Assembly: GCA_965238125.1 (NCBI GenBank)
Contig: OZ250179.1
Span: forward strand, 434,001-498,000
Source of the DNA: UBA6623 sp965238125
GTDB taxonomy: Bacteria > Acidobacteriota > Terriglobia > Bryobacterales > UBA6623
Length of the DNA stretch: 64,000 nt
Direction of reading: 5' to 3'
Shown: piece by piece, positions 8,220-17,538 of the stretch
How the letters are laid out: each line of letters begins with the position of its first letter
Numbering within the stretch: position 1 is the stretch's first letter
Notes under the pieces: model-generated
What the model saw: only the letters and a program-made list of their open reading frames with translations
What the model was told of the DNA's origin: nothing
Databases searched by the model: none
Program-made: the position numbers and the translations under genes

Positions 8220-8225
8220 GAACTC

Positions 8226-9530
8226 ATGTCCCTCGCCTTTCATGATGTTTCGAAAAGTTACCCGGTGTACGCGGCGCCGGGCGACCGGCTCAAGGAACTT
8301 GTTTTCCTGGGCCGGCGGAGTTTTCACCGCGACTTTTGGGCGTTGCGGGATTGTTCGTTTGAGATCGCGAAGGGCAGCACGTTTTGCGTGGTCGGGGAAA
8401 ACGGTTCGGGCAAGAGCACCGCGCTGCAACTGGCCGCGGGCATCTTTGGGCCCACGAGCGGCCGGGTGGAGGCGCACGGGCGCGTCTCGTCGTTGCTCGA
8501 ACTGGGGGCGGGCTTCAATCCCGAATTCAGCGGGCGCGAGAACGTCTTTCTGAATGGGGCGATTCTGGGCCTCTCGACGCAGGAGGTTCGCCATCGTTTC
8601 GATGAGATCACCGAGTTCGCCGAGATCGGGGAATTCATCGATCAACCTGTAAAGACCTATTCGTCCGGGATGCTGGTGCGGCTGGCGTTCGCCGTGGCGA
8701 TTCATGTGGACCCGGAAATTTTGCTGGTCGACGAAGCTCTCTCGGTCGGCGACTACTACTTCCGGCAACGTTGCATGCGGAAGATTCACGAGCTGCGCCG
8801 GCGCGAAGTGACTATCGTTTTCGTCTCGCACAGCATGGCCGATGTCAAGGCGATCGGGACCGAGGTTTTGTGGCTCGATCACGGGCGCGTTGTCGAGATC
8901 GGCGATCCCGCTTCGGTGATCCGTAAATATCTTGCCCACATGGCGGAAAAGGACGCCGCCTACCTCAAGCTGCACGAGGCGGAGCATGCCGGGGAAGAAA
9001 ATTCGACGCCGTCGATCGCGCCTGAAGTTGTCGAGACCCTTCCGAACGTCGATTTTCGCCACGGCAACCGGCGGGCGGAAATCCTGGGCATCGCCGTTGT
9101 CGACGACCGCGGCCGACCGGTGCAAGTGCTCGAACCGCATGCCTCGCTGCGGGTTCGCATCAGCGTGCGGGCCCGCGAGTCGCTGGTGTCGCCCAACGTT
9201 GGCTTTATTTTGCGAAATCACCTGGGCGTCGATTTCGCGGGCATCAATACCCTGAGCGAGGGCGTCGAAGTGCCCCCGATGTCGCCCGGCGATATTCACA
9301 CCGTCGATTTCGCATTCGAGTTGCCGGAACTGCACCCCGACCATTTTTCGTTCACTCCCGCGGTCGCCAACGGTCCGTTGGATGGGTATGAGACGTGCGA
9401 CTGGGTGGACAACGCTCTGACGTTGCCGATGGCGCGCGGCGATAATACCGTGTACGGCTACATCCGATTGCCCAGCCGCGTCGAAATCAACACTCGACTG
9501 GCCGACTCCTTGGTGAGTGAGGGGCTGTGA
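8226..9530 (+). CDS. Polysaccharide ABC exporter, ATPase with C-terminal glycan-binding domain (Wzt-type)
   Basis: The 434-residue protein powers polymer export with the Wzm-type subunit. Nucleotide-binding domain (about residues 1-250): Walker A GENGSGKST (58-66), the signature YSSGM, Walker B ILLVDEALSVGD and the switch His in FVSHSMADV. From about residue 265 a beta-rich domain of the Wzt C-terminal type (RRAEILGIAVVDDRGRPVQ, VGFILRNHLG) recognises the glycan's end in long Wzt proteins, implying a capped polymer. The TGA stop (9528-9530) is part of the terminal sequence GTGAAAGAATCGGGG of a composite repeat, so the C terminus may have been set by that insertion. No clear ribosome binding site is left next to the heptamers. 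Confidence 0.9.
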   Translation: MSLAFHDVSKSYPVYAAPGDRLKELVFLGRRSFHRDFWALRDCSFEIAKGSTFCVVGENGSGKSTALQLAAGIFGPTSGRVEAHGRVSSLLELGAGFNPEFSGRENVFLNGAILGLSTQEVRHRFDEITEFAEIGEFIDQPVKTYSSGMLVRLAFAVAIHVDPEILLVDEALSVGDYYFRQRCMRKIHELRRREVTIVFVSHSMADVKAIGTEVLWLDHGRVVEIGDPASVIRKYLAHMAEKDAAYLKLHEAEHAGEENSTPSIAPEVVETLPNVDFRHGNRRAEILGIAVVDDRGRPVQVLEPHASLRVRISVRARESLVSPNVGFILRNHLGVDFAGINTLSEGVEVPPMSPGDIHTVDFAFELPELHPDHFSFTPAVANGPLDGYETCDWVDNALTLPMARGDNTVYGYIRLPSRVEINTRLADSLVSEGL

Positions 9531-9930
9531 AAGAATCGGGGACAGCCCGATTCCATGAATCCGCGGTTTCATCAGACCGCCGTGAAAATGAGGGCGAGGC
9601 CGGCATGCGGGTCAACGAGGCGTCGAAGTGTCAGGGTCAGGCGTCGGCGGGAGGGGAAGGGTGAACGTTCCTGTTGGCCGGGGTTGCATCGCACGATTGT
9701 TCCTACGCCCCATCCGCATCCGGGGCTTATCGTGATTCTTGTCGGGGACCCGGGCTGAAGCCCGGGGCCAGGGCTCCCGTCGCCGCTCCGCGGCTGCGGC
9801 CGTTTGCGGTTTCACCGGGCGCAATGGAATCTACAATGCGTTCGAATAGGGATTTTCGGAAGAATCCGTTCCGCGCCGGGCGAGTTATTGATGCCGGTTC
9901 GGTCGGCGCTCGGCACGGGCCCCATTTTTC
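9527..9930 (+). repeat. Composite repeat, long form (copy 1)
   Basis: It starts GTGAAAGAATCGGGGACAGCCC, continues with the ATTCCATGAATCCGCGG module (9550-9567) shared with 25709, 29581 and 33391, has a GC-rich middle with CCCGGGCTGAAGCCCGGG (9750-9767), and ends with GATTTTCGGAAGAATCCG (9850-9867) and CGGTCGGCGCTCGG...CCCCATTTTTCC (9900-9931). It fills the whole gap between the Wzt-type ATPase and the glycosyltransferase; no gene is seen in it. Confidence 0.75.
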
Positions 9931-9957
9931 CCCGGCCGCTGAGCCGGCCATCTCCTC

Positions 9958-12372
9958 ATGGAATCGATGAACGCGTTTTTTCGGACCCTCGGTGAATTGG
10001 TCCTGCTGCTCACCGTTGCGCCGCTGCTTACCGCGGCGGCGGCGTTATCGCTCGCGGTCAACGATCTGCTCGTTACGGTGACGGGTCGCGGACGGAAAGA
10101 CGACCCACCGGATGACGGGGAAAGAGTCGACGGCTCGGCGGTCAGCGTGGTGATCCCTACCTGGAACGGCCGCGAGCATTTGGAACGCAATCTGCCTTCC
10201 CTGGTTGCGGCTCTCGGGGACAACCCGGGGCACGAAATTCTGGTCATCGATAATGGCTCGACCGACGGCACGGGTGAAATGCTCGAGCGGCAGTTCCCGA
10301 AAGTGCGCGTTCTGGCGCTTGAAACCAACGTCGGCTTTGGGGGCGGGTCGAACGCCGGCTTTCGCGCGGCGCGTCATGATGTCGTCGTCCTGCTCAACAA
10401 CGATATGCGCGTGGAGGCGGACTTTCTCGCGCCGCTCCTCGAAGGCTTCCGCGACCCGCGGGTCTTCGCGGTGTCGTCGCAGATCTTCTTCACCGATCCG
10501 GCCAAGCAGCGCGAGGAAACCGGACTCACACAGGCCTGTTGGCGCAATGGGCGTCTGTCGGTGGGCCACGTTGTCGACGAGAGGGTGCGGGATCTGTTTC
10601 CCACCTTCTACGCGGGCGGCGGCTCGTCGGCCTACGATCGCCGAAAGTTTCTCGCCCTGGGGGGCTTCGACCCGCTCTGGGAACCTTTCTATTTGGAAGA
10701 CACCGACATCAGCTACAACGCCTGGAAGCGCGGCTGGATGGTGCTCTACCAGCCTCGGAGCATTGTTTACCACGATCATCGCGGGACGATCGGGAAGCAT
10801 TTTTCGACGGCGTTTATCCGGCGCACGCTGGAAAAGAACCATCTGCTTTTCGCCTGGAAGAACCTGCACGATTGGCGGCTGTTGGGCTCGCATTTCGCTT
10901 GGCTCTACGCGGGGCTGTGGATTCGATTGCCGGCCGGGGAGGAAACGGCCCGCGCGAACTCCGGGGCGCTTTGGCGTGCTTTCCGTCAACTGGGACCCGC
11001 TCTGGCCTCGCGCAACCGTGCTCGCCGCCCAGCAATTGTCGACGACAGGGAGGCATTTCGGCGGCCGTTGGGGGGATATTTTCGAGATCGCTTTCAACGG
11101 CCGGATCCGGATCGCGGCAAGCTCAACGTTTTGTTCGTGTCGCCCTACCCGATTGAGCCGCCTTTGCACGGCGGGGCGCTATTCATGAACCAAACCGTGC
11201 GCTACCTGGCACCGCTGACGCGGTTGCACCTCCTCGCGATGCTGGACGAGGAGAGCGACCTAGCGGGGAACCGCGGGCTCGCTGAAATCTGCGTCGACGC
11301 GGAGTTCGTCGTGCGCGAGCGCGGGCGTTTGGCGGGCCTGGGGGGCCTTGTGCCGCATGCGGCCCGGGAGTTTGCGAGCGACGACTTTCGTTGGCGCCTG
11401 CACCGCAGCGTCTACGTCAACGAGATTGACGTTATTCAGCTCGACTACACGCAATTGGCCGTGTACGCCGAGGCATTCGACCGCATCGCGACGTTTCTCT
11501 TTGAACACGACGTCTACTTTCAGTCGGTGGCGAGCGGCTTGCGCACGGTTTCGAACCCGGCGGAAAAGCTGTTGCACGGGTATGAATATCTGCGCGCGCT
11601 GCGGTTTGAGTTGGGGGCGTTGAGGCGCTTCGACGGCGTGCAGACCTGCACTACGGAAAATCGGCGTTATCTGGAATCTTTTCTTGGGGGGAGTGCGAAC
11701 GGCGCCGGTCGGGACCGCGACACTCGAAACGGTGTCCCGCTGATTCGCGACGACCTTCGCGCGGCCATTGATTTGGCTCGCTATGAATACAACGAAGAGG
11801 GGCGCCGGCCCGACACACTGCTTTTCATCGGCAGTTTTCAGCACCCGCCCAATCGCCAGGCGCTTGCTTATTTCATCGAACGCGTATTGCCGGCGGTCCG
11901 TGCGGCGCGGCCGGCAGCGCGGTTGCTGGTCGCCGGCGCGCACGCGCCTCCGAATTTCGCGGCGACGATGAGTGCGCCGGGCGTGGAGTTTCTGGGGCGG
12001 GTTGAGGACATCCGAGAGCTGTATGCGCGCTGTGCCGTCTTTGTTTGTCCGATCTTGAGCGGGTCGGGGATTCGCGTGAAGTTGCTCGAGGCGTTCGCGG
12101 CGGGGATTCCCACGGTCTCGACGGCTCTGGGGGCCGAAGGTCTGGCGACCGAGAGCGGTGAAATCGTCGAGTTGGCCGAGACGCCCGAAAGTTTCGCGGC
12201 CGCCACGCTGTCGCTGCTCGACGATCCCGACCGGGCGCGGGCGATGGCCGGGCGAGCGCGCCGCGAGGTGGAGCAAAACTGGTCGGCAGAGCAACGCACG
12301 GCAAAGTTGGAGCAGCACTACCGGGAGGTGCTGCGCCGCAAACTTGGACGGGCGACCGGCGCGCCCAATTGA
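9958..12372 (+). CDS. Fused GT2-GT4 bifunctional glycosyltransferase
   Basis: The 804-residue protein joins two glycosyltransferases. A hydrophobic N-terminal helix (about 10-40) is followed by a GT-A domain of family 2 (about 60-330): SVVIPTWNGREHLERNLPSL, ILVIDNGSTDGT, NVGFGGGSNAGF, LLNNDMRV (the DxD-like site), and FYLEDTDIS, as in rhamnosyltransferases. From about 380 a GT-B protein begins (NVLFVSPYPIEPPLHGGALF) with LLFIGSFQHPPNRQALAYFI and FVCPILSGSGIRVKLLEAFA, the nucleotide-sugar site of family 4. It probably adds two sugars to the polymer exported by the neighbouring ABC pair. Start ATG 9958; ATG 9967 is an alternative. Confidence 0.88.
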   Translation: MESMNAFFRTLGELVLLLTVAPLLTAAAALSLAVNDLLVTVTGRGRKDDPPDDGERVDGSAVSVVIPTWNGREHLERNLPSLVAALGDNPGHEILVIDNGSTDGTGEMLERQFPKVRVLALETNVGFGGGSNAGFRAARHDVVVLLNNDMRVEADFLAPLLEGFRDPRVFAVSSQIFFTDPAKQREETGLTQACWRNGRLSVGHVVDERVRDLFPTFYAGGGSSAYDRRKFLALGGFDPLWEPFYLEDTDISYNAWKRGWMVLYQPRSIVYHDHRGTIGKHFSTAFIRRTLEKNHLLFAWKNLHDWRLLGSHFAWLYAGLWIRLPAGEETARANSGALWRAFRQLGPALASRNRARRPAIVDDREAFRRPLGGYFRDRFQRPDPDRGKLNVLFVSPYPIEPPLHGGALFMNQTVRYLAPLTRLHLLAMLDEESDLAGNRGLAEICVDAEFVVRERGRLAGLGGLVPHAAREFASDDFRWRLHRSVYVNEIDVIQLDYTQLAVYAEAFDRIATFLFEHDVYFQSVASGLRTVSNPAEKLLHGYEYLRALRFELGALRRFDGVQTCTTENRRYLESFLGGSANGAGRDRDTRNGVPLIRDDLRAAIDLARYEYNEEGRRPDTLLFIGSFQHPPNRQALAYFIERVLPAVRAARPAARLLVAGAHAPPNFAATMSAPGVEFLGRVEDIRELYARCAVFVCPILSGSGIRVKLLEAFAAGIPTVSTALGAEGLATESGEIVELAETPESFAAATLSLLDDPDRARAMAGRARREVEQNWSAEQRTAKLEQHYREVLRRKLGRATGAPN

Positions 12373-12479
12373 CGTGATGAAACGCCCGGAAAACGGACCT
12401 CCCGTCAGAATTTTCGCAAAGCGCCGCTTGGTGGGTGGGGCTTGGGAATGAGAAAAGAAGTAGCGTCCTGTACCGCGGG

Positions 12480-14840
12480 TCAGTCTTTCTCAGCGCGGAG
12501 TTTCTTGTCGGCTTTGGCGACCCGGAGCGTGATGGGGTTCGTCGCGGCCCAACGGCCTTCGATCTTCGATTCGGCGGAGATCTTGAAATAGCCGAGTCCG
12601 GCCCCGGAGGCCGCTTGGAGACGAATCGCAATGCGGTCGTCGTTGCGGTTGACAACCTCGAACGAGACCCCCGCCGGCAATCCTTTCACCTCGATCGCAG
12701 CCTGCTCGGGCAAGTTGACGCCCCTGACGTCAAAGTCCGCCACGCCTCCCTGCTCGACGGTCAGGCTCGACGTCGGCGCCGACAAGGTAATCTTCGTCGG
12801 TTCCACGATGGTCAGCGTGATCTCGGGCAAGGGCCGGCGAATGAAATTCCATAAGTCGAGTAGAGGCCCCATTTGCGAGCAGGTGTTGGCTTCGATGACG
12901 CGCCGGTCGGGGTTTGATTCCTCTTCCGCTTTCACGCCCAACACGCGAATCGGGTAAGCCCCCGCCGGAACGCCCTCGGGAATCCGAATCTTGAAAACAA
13001 TTTCGGGAATAATCATGTCCGCACCGTCGGCGTTGGGCTCGAAAGTTTGATCCTTGCGAAACAAACCGCGCGGCGTCTCCACGCCTTCGGGCAGACCCTC
13101 GAACCATACCGCGGCTTCGCCGTCGAAACCCGTCTCCCGCGGCATATGGACTTTGATTGCGGCTTCGCCGCCGCGCTCGATCGTGAAGTTTTCCGGCGTC
13201 GTGAAAAGTTGGAAGGCCGGCAAGCGGTCGTCGACTTTCAAGCGATATCGATAGGTGGGCCCGCCGCGCCCGGTGCGGTCCTTCACGGTCAACACCAGGG
13301 GTCCGTCTTCTTTGGGCGTGTAGAAGAGACTGCTGTCGGGGTTGCCGATCAGGTTGCCGTAGGCGCCCACGGTGTCGTCGTTTTCGGCGACCTTCTTTGC
13401 AGCGGCGTCGTAGAGCGTGAGCACCGGATCGAGCAAGGGAATGCCCAATTGCGTGGAGAGGGTCCAGAAATGCACGGGCCTCCCGGCGACGCCCTCGACC
13501 GGATAGCGGTCGCGCTCGCCCTTGACCGATAAGCCGCCGTTGATCACATAGGCCCGCTCTTGCCGCAGGGCTCCCGAGGCTTCGGCTTCGGTGTATTCGA
13601 CGGCGGTGGCGATCTCGAAATGCGTTCCCTCGACGGTGCCGCGCGGCCCCTCGGCCCACAGCCGCCACAGCCCGGTCCGCGTGTCGGGGGGGACGTCGAA
13701 CTCCACAGCGACCGTGTCGTTTTCGCGCCGCACGACTCGGCCCTCAATGCGCGCGACGTCGGCGGCCGTTCGAGGATCCCCGGCAACCCGAATCGGCATC
13801 GTGTAGGGGTAGGTCATGCGCATGTATTCGGCGGAGCGCACCTCGGTCAGGTAGACTTTCTCGATCGATTCGAGCGCCGTTCCGTGAAGCTCGATCTCGC
13901 TGCTCGCGCCCGCTCGCGCCCCCAAGGGCGTCACGTAGTCAATGGTCGGCAGCCGCGACAGGCGTAAGGTATAGGTCGCGTTCACCGAAAAGCTATGACC
14001 GCGGGGTCCGCGATAGCGATCGACCACGATGTGGTACGTTCCGCCCGCCGCGAAGGTATGGTCGAGAAACGGCGTTTCGAGGTAGTCGTTGCGGTCGTCG
14101 TTGTGAGCGACGCAGCGGCCTTCGGAATCGAGTAACTCCATCTTGCATTCGAGCAACGACCCGTGCTCGATGGCCCGCAAGTCGATTACGCGGCGTTCTC
14201 CGGCACGCACGTTGATGGTGTAAACGTCGATGTCCTTCGCGGGCGCCAGCCTGCCCTGGATTTCCACATCCCCCGAGACCGGCTGCGCTTGCGGGACGGA
14301 ATCGTTGGGCTCGGACTCGATCAGGTCGGGGAATTGACCGACGTTGAAAATGATGGTCGTTGATAAGCCGTCGAGCGAGCGCAGACGCAAGAAGTGCGGC
14401 CCCAGAGCCGCATTTGGATCCACCGAGACTTTGCCCTCGATCCGCCCGGTGCTGCTATGCGTCGCCTCGACCCAGACCAGGTCATCGCAGTCGAACTCGA
14501 CCTTCGTGGTGTTGGAAAGATTGCGGCCTTTCAGCTCGACCGTTGCGGTTGTGCCGCGCCGGGCCCCCAGAGGAAAGACACGGTCGAGTTGCGGCCGGCC
14601 GTCATAAGCCGCGACCGGACCTACGAACAGCGGGCTTGTCAAGGGGACGATCAGTAGGCCGAGCACAACAGGGCCCTTGAAGAAAATGGGGAAGAGATAG
14701 GGGACAGTCCACTTCGCGCCATGGGTACTGATGGATTCAACGGAATCTTTTCGGTCGGCGCTTGGGCCAGTCCCCATTTTTTCACCATTTTTTTCAAGGG
14801 CCCACAGCCGCGGCGGAAAAACGCACGACATCAGCTCCAC
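12480..14840 (-). CDS. Exported PPC-domain protein, repeat inserted in its 5' end
   Basis: The product (786 residues if started at 14840) is an extracellular beta-rich protein: an IPT/TIG-like domain (RVFPLGARRGTTATVELKGR), a pre-peptidase C-terminal (PPC) domain beginning ESEPNDSVPQAQPV and LAPAKDIDVYTINVRAGERR, a second IPT plus PPC-like unit, and a last Ig-like domain. Such proteins accompany DUF1501/DUF1549 genes in Planctomycetota and Acidobacteriota; role unknown. ATG 14840 overlaps the DUF1501 stop (ATGGAGCTGA), suggesting coupling, but residues about 14-58 are encoded by a composite repeat (14671-14803), just before the hydrophobic VVLGLLIVPLTSPLFVGPVA. So either the repeat lengthened the protein ahead of its signal sequence, or translation starts inside, for example at GTG before LGLLIV. 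Confidence 0.7.
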   Translation of the reverse strand: MELMSCVFPPRLWALEKNGEKMGTGPSADRKDSVESISTHGAKWTVPYLFPIFFKGPVVLGLLIVPLTSPLFVGPVAAYDGRPQLDRVFPLGARRGTTATVELKGRNLSNTTKVEFDCDDLVWVEATHSSTGRIEGKVSVDPNAALGPHFLRLRSLDGLSTTIIFNVGQFPDLIESEPNDSVPQAQPVSGDVEIQGRLAPAKDIDVYTINVRAGERRVIDLRAIEHGSLLECKMELLDSEGRCVAHNDDRNDYLETPFLDHTFAAGGTYHIVVDRYRGPRGHSFSVNATYTLRLSRLPTIDYVTPLGARAGASSEIELHGTALESIEKVYLTEVRSAEYMRMTYPYTMPIRVAGDPRTAADVARIEGRVVRRENDTVAVEFDVPPDTRTGLWRLWAEGPRGTVEGTHFEIATAVEYTEAEASGALRQERAYVINGGLSVKGERDRYPVEGVAGRPVHFWTLSTQLGIPLLDPVLTLYDAAAKKVAENDDTVGAYGNLIGNPDSSLFYTPKEDGPLVLTVKDRTGRGGPTYRYRLKVDDRLPAFQLFTTPENFTIERGGEAAIKVHMPRETGFDGEAAVWFEGLPEGVETPRGLFRKDQTFEPNADGADMIIPEIVFKIRIPEGVPAGAYPIRVLGVKAEEESNPDRRVIEANTCSQMGPLLDLWNFIRRPLPEITLTIVEPTKITLSAPTSSLTVEQGGVADFDVRGVNLPEQAAIEVKGLPAGVSFEVVNRNDDRIAIRLQAASGAGLGYFKISAESKIEGRWAATNPITLRVAKADKKLRAEKD
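14671..14803 (+). repeat. Composite repeat, short form (copy 2), inside the PPC gene
   Basis: Inverted ends GGGCCCTTGAAGAAAATGG (14671-14689) and its complement with one mismatch (14785-14803) enclose GGGGACAGTCCACTTCGCGCC (14700-14720), TGATGGATTCAACGG and CGGTCGGCGCTTGG...CAGTCCCCATTTTTTCAC (14754-14784). The interior matches copies at 31111 and 53289. It is read through in the PPC gene's frame without a stop. Confidence 0.75.
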
Positions 14841-16102
14841 AGTTCAGTAACGGGCTCGCCTTCGGCGCTGATCTTCACCGGGCGGGCCCCGACCATATAG
14901 ACCTTGCCGCGGTCGATGCCCAAGGCGTCATACACCGTCGCGCCCAAGTCTTCGACAGAGACCGGCCGGTCGATGGGATCGGACGCGATCTTGTCGGTCG
15001 CGCCGATCAGCGCGCCGCCCTGAATGCCCGCTCCGGCCAGCGCGACGGAGCCGGCACGCGGCCAATGGTCGCGTCCGCCCGAGAAATTGATTTTCGGCGT
15101 GCGGCCGAAATCGCCGACCACCAGCACCAGAGTTGTATCGAGCAAGCCGCGCTCCTCGAGATCGGTGATCAAGGAGGCGAATGCCTTGTCGAATTCAGGG
15201 ACGATTCTTTTGTTCGTCGGTTCGTTGTTGACGTGGGTGTCGTAGCTCCATTGGAAGACCGTCGCCAAGCGCACGCCCGATTCGATCAAACGCCGTGCGA
15301 GTAACGTTCCTTGCCCGATCAACGTGCGGCCGTAACGGTCGCGTAGCTTATCGGGCTCGGCGGTGAGGTCAAAGGCCTTCTTGGCGGCGGGCGACGAGAT
15401 CAGGTTGAACGCTTTTTGAGAAAACTCGTCCATGCTCTCGACCAGCGGCGATTCTTCGATCTTCTTGAAATGCGAGTCGAGCGAGGCCAGCAACCGCGAG
15501 CGCGTTCCGGCTTCATCGAGCGTGATGCCGGTGGGTAATGTCAAATCACGCACCGAGAACCGCTTGCCGCTGGGGTCGCCGGTGAGAAACGGATCAAACG
15601 TCGGTCCCAAGAAACCGGCTTCGGCGCTCAGGTCGGCGTCCGGAATCACGACATAGGGCGGCAGTCCGTGTTGCGCACCCCTCTCTTTGGCCAGCACGGA
15701 GCCGAAACTCGGCTGCAGCAACTCGTTGCGAGGCCTAGTCCCGCTGAACATGTGTTGACGGGCGCGCTCGTGAATGGCTTCCACCGAGTGCATCGAACGG
15801 ATCACCGCGAACTTGTCGGCGATCTTCGCCGATTCCGGCAGCAGCTCGGTAAACTGCGTGCCCGGCACCGCGGTCGAGATCGGCTTGAAGCTGCTTCGAA
15901 TGTCGGAAGGCGCGTCGGGCTTGGGATCAAACGTATCGAGTTGGCTGCAACCGCCGCCTTGAAAAAGAACGATGCATGACGTCGCCCGGCCGGCCGACGC
16001 GGCCTGCAAGGCGGGCAACGTCAAACCGCCAAACGCCAGACCGCCGATCTTCAGAAACTCCCGGCGGTTGTAGTGTGACCAGCTTGGTCTACGTCGGATC
16101 AT
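14831..16102 (-). CDS. DUF1501 protein, Tat-exported
   Basis: The 423-residue protein begins with a twin-arginine signal (NRREFLKIGGLAFGG, hydrophobic to LPALQAASA) and continues with the DUF1501 pattern: CIVLFQGGGCSQLDTFDPKP, IRSMHSVEAIHERARQHMFS, LVLVVGDFGRTPKINFSGGRDHWPR and a C-terminal YDALGID. The family belongs to the alkaline-phosphatase/sulfatase fold but its substrate is unknown. It lies between the broken PSD1 gene and the PPC gene, the usual trio order, with overlap to the latter. The N-terminal Tat signal implies that it folds, possibly with cofactor, before export. A second DUF1501 protein lies at 60130. Confidence 0.88.
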   Translation of the reverse strand: MIRRRPSWSHYNRREFLKIGGLAFGGLTLPALQAASAGRATSCIVLFQGGGCSQLDTFDPKPDAPSDIRSSFKPISTAVPGTQFTELLPESAKIADKFAVIRSMHSVEAIHERARQHMFSGTRPRNELLQPSFGSVLAKERGAQHGLPPYVVIPDADLSAEAGFLGPTFDPFLTGDPSGKRFSVRDLTLPTGITLDEAGTRSRLLASLDSHFKKIEESPLVESMDEFSQKAFNLISSPAAKKAFDLTAEPDKLRDRYGRTLIGQGTLLARRLIESGVRLATVFQWSYDTHVNNEPTNKRIVPEFDKAFASLITDLEERGLLDTTLVLVVGDFGRTPKINFSGGRDHWPRAGSVALAGAGIQGGALIGATDKIASDPIDRPVSVEDLGATVYDALGIDRGKVYMVGARPVKISAEGEPVTELWS

Positions 16103-16134
16103 CGTTTTCTCCTCGCCCGAGTGTCGCGGGCTGT

Positions 16135-16162
16135 CCAGTGGGGCAGGTCTCCAGGCCCGCCC
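16135..16162 (+). repeat. Short palindromic repeat shared with 22396-22423
   Basis: CCAGTGGGGCAGGTCTCCAG and the following eight bases match the complement of 22396-22423 at all but one position. It sits in the 85-bp gap between the PSD1 gene and DUF1501. Confidence 0.6.
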
Positions 16163-16187
16163 ATCGCATCGATTCTCGACCGCGCCA

Positions 16188-17537
16188 TCAATGGTTCAGC
16201 AAAAACTCCTTGGAGTTCAGCACGGCCCACAGCACGTTCTCCAGCGCCCGGCGGCGCCCGCGCCCGATTTCGCGTTCCGACGCGAGGAACGCCGTCACCG
16301 TAGTCCGTTCTTTTTCATTCGGCGGGCGGGCGTAAGCTCTTTCGTAAATCTCGGCCACGATCTCGGAATCGTCTCGGCCTTCCGCAAGGCGCTTCCCGAG
16401 AACATTGTCGTCGGCTTCGACCTTTTCGCGGATCGTCCGTCCGTTCATCATATGCAAGGCCTGTGCCAGCGTCGGCGATTTCACGCGGTCCTTGATAATG
16501 TCGCGCCGCGGCGTGCCGAAAGCGCGTAGAAAGTACTCCGGCGAATCAGGAACGTAGATGTCCTTGGCGCGGGTACCTATCGGGTAGACCTCGGGGGCAT
16601 CCGTGCCGAAGCCGGCCGAAAAAATGTGAGGCGAGCCGGTCACATCCGAGATGGCGTCCAGCAAGACTTCCGACGTTAAACGCCGCGGGGCGTAATTCGC
16701 GAAGAGCGTTTTCTCGATCGGCGTCGGGCCGCCGCGCTTCGACGCCGATTGATACACCCGAGAGTTGAGAATCAGCCGGTGCAGTGGGCGGAAGCGAAAG
16801 CCGTTTTGAATAAAGTGGGTCGCCAATCGGCTGAGCAGGTCCGGGTTGCTCGGCATGTTCGTCGAGCGAAAATCGTCAAACGGCTCGACGATGCCGCTTT
16901 GGAAATATTCGTTCCATATGCGGTTGACCGTGGCGCGCGCGAAGAAGGGATTGTCGGCGGCGGTGATCCAATCGGCTAGTACTTGGCGACGATCCTTGCC
17001 CTCGGGAATCTTCGGGGTCGCCCCGGCGAGGAACTTCGGCGCGACGGGCTTTTTCGTAATCGGGTGCTCCACCTCGCCTTCGTCGTCGAGATACCAGGTT
17101 CGGCGGTATTCCCCGTAGCCGTGCTTGACCCGCAAGCGGCCGAAGAACGCCGCGAAGGCATAAAAATCGTCCTGCGTGAAGTTCTCGAGCGGATGGTTGT
17201 GGCACTCGGCGCACTCCATGCGGACACCCAACAGCAGCCGCGTCACCGACGGCGTCACCTTCGTCGTGCTGAATTCCTTCAGCATGAAGTCGGTCGCGGG
17301 GTGCCAGAAGTTCGCTTCGGGGACGACCATGGTGTCACCGGTGCTGGTCAAGAACGACCGCACGAGGTCGTCGTAGCCGCCCTCGCCGGCGATCCAATCG
17401 CGCATCCAATCCTTGAAGACGCCCATCGAGCGGCCTTGGGAGTGGAGTTGGTTGTTGCGGTACCAATCCTCGAACTTGACGAGCCAGTGGCTGACGTAGT
17501 CGTCGCTTGCGAGAATTTCGTCGATCAGCCGGGCGCG
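16188..17537 (-). pseudogene. PSD1-type protein, 3' part (DUF1549 end and DUF1553)
   Basis: The open frame from Met 17426 encodes 412 residues, but homology in the same frame goes back to about 17537 (PDKRARLIDEILASDDYVSH, then WLVKFEDWYRNN). It holds the end of DUF1549 (FWHPATDFMLKEF, ECHNHPLENFTQDDFYAFA, a CxxCH-like AECHNHP) and DUF1553 (TRATVNRIWNEYFQSGIVEP, LNSRVYQSA, ALHMMNGRTI). It should be one polypeptide with the frame 17539-18612; the two are out of frame across a C7/G7 tract, and about 40 residues of conserved DUF1549 sequence are missing at the join. Met 17426 is not a credible start of its own. Confidence 0.75.
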
Positions 17538-17538
17538 T

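Noticed and set aside
8202..9572. Minus-strand frame of 456 codons opposite the Wzt-type gene
   Set aside because: Shadow of the ATPase gene; no motif, composition of an antisense frame.
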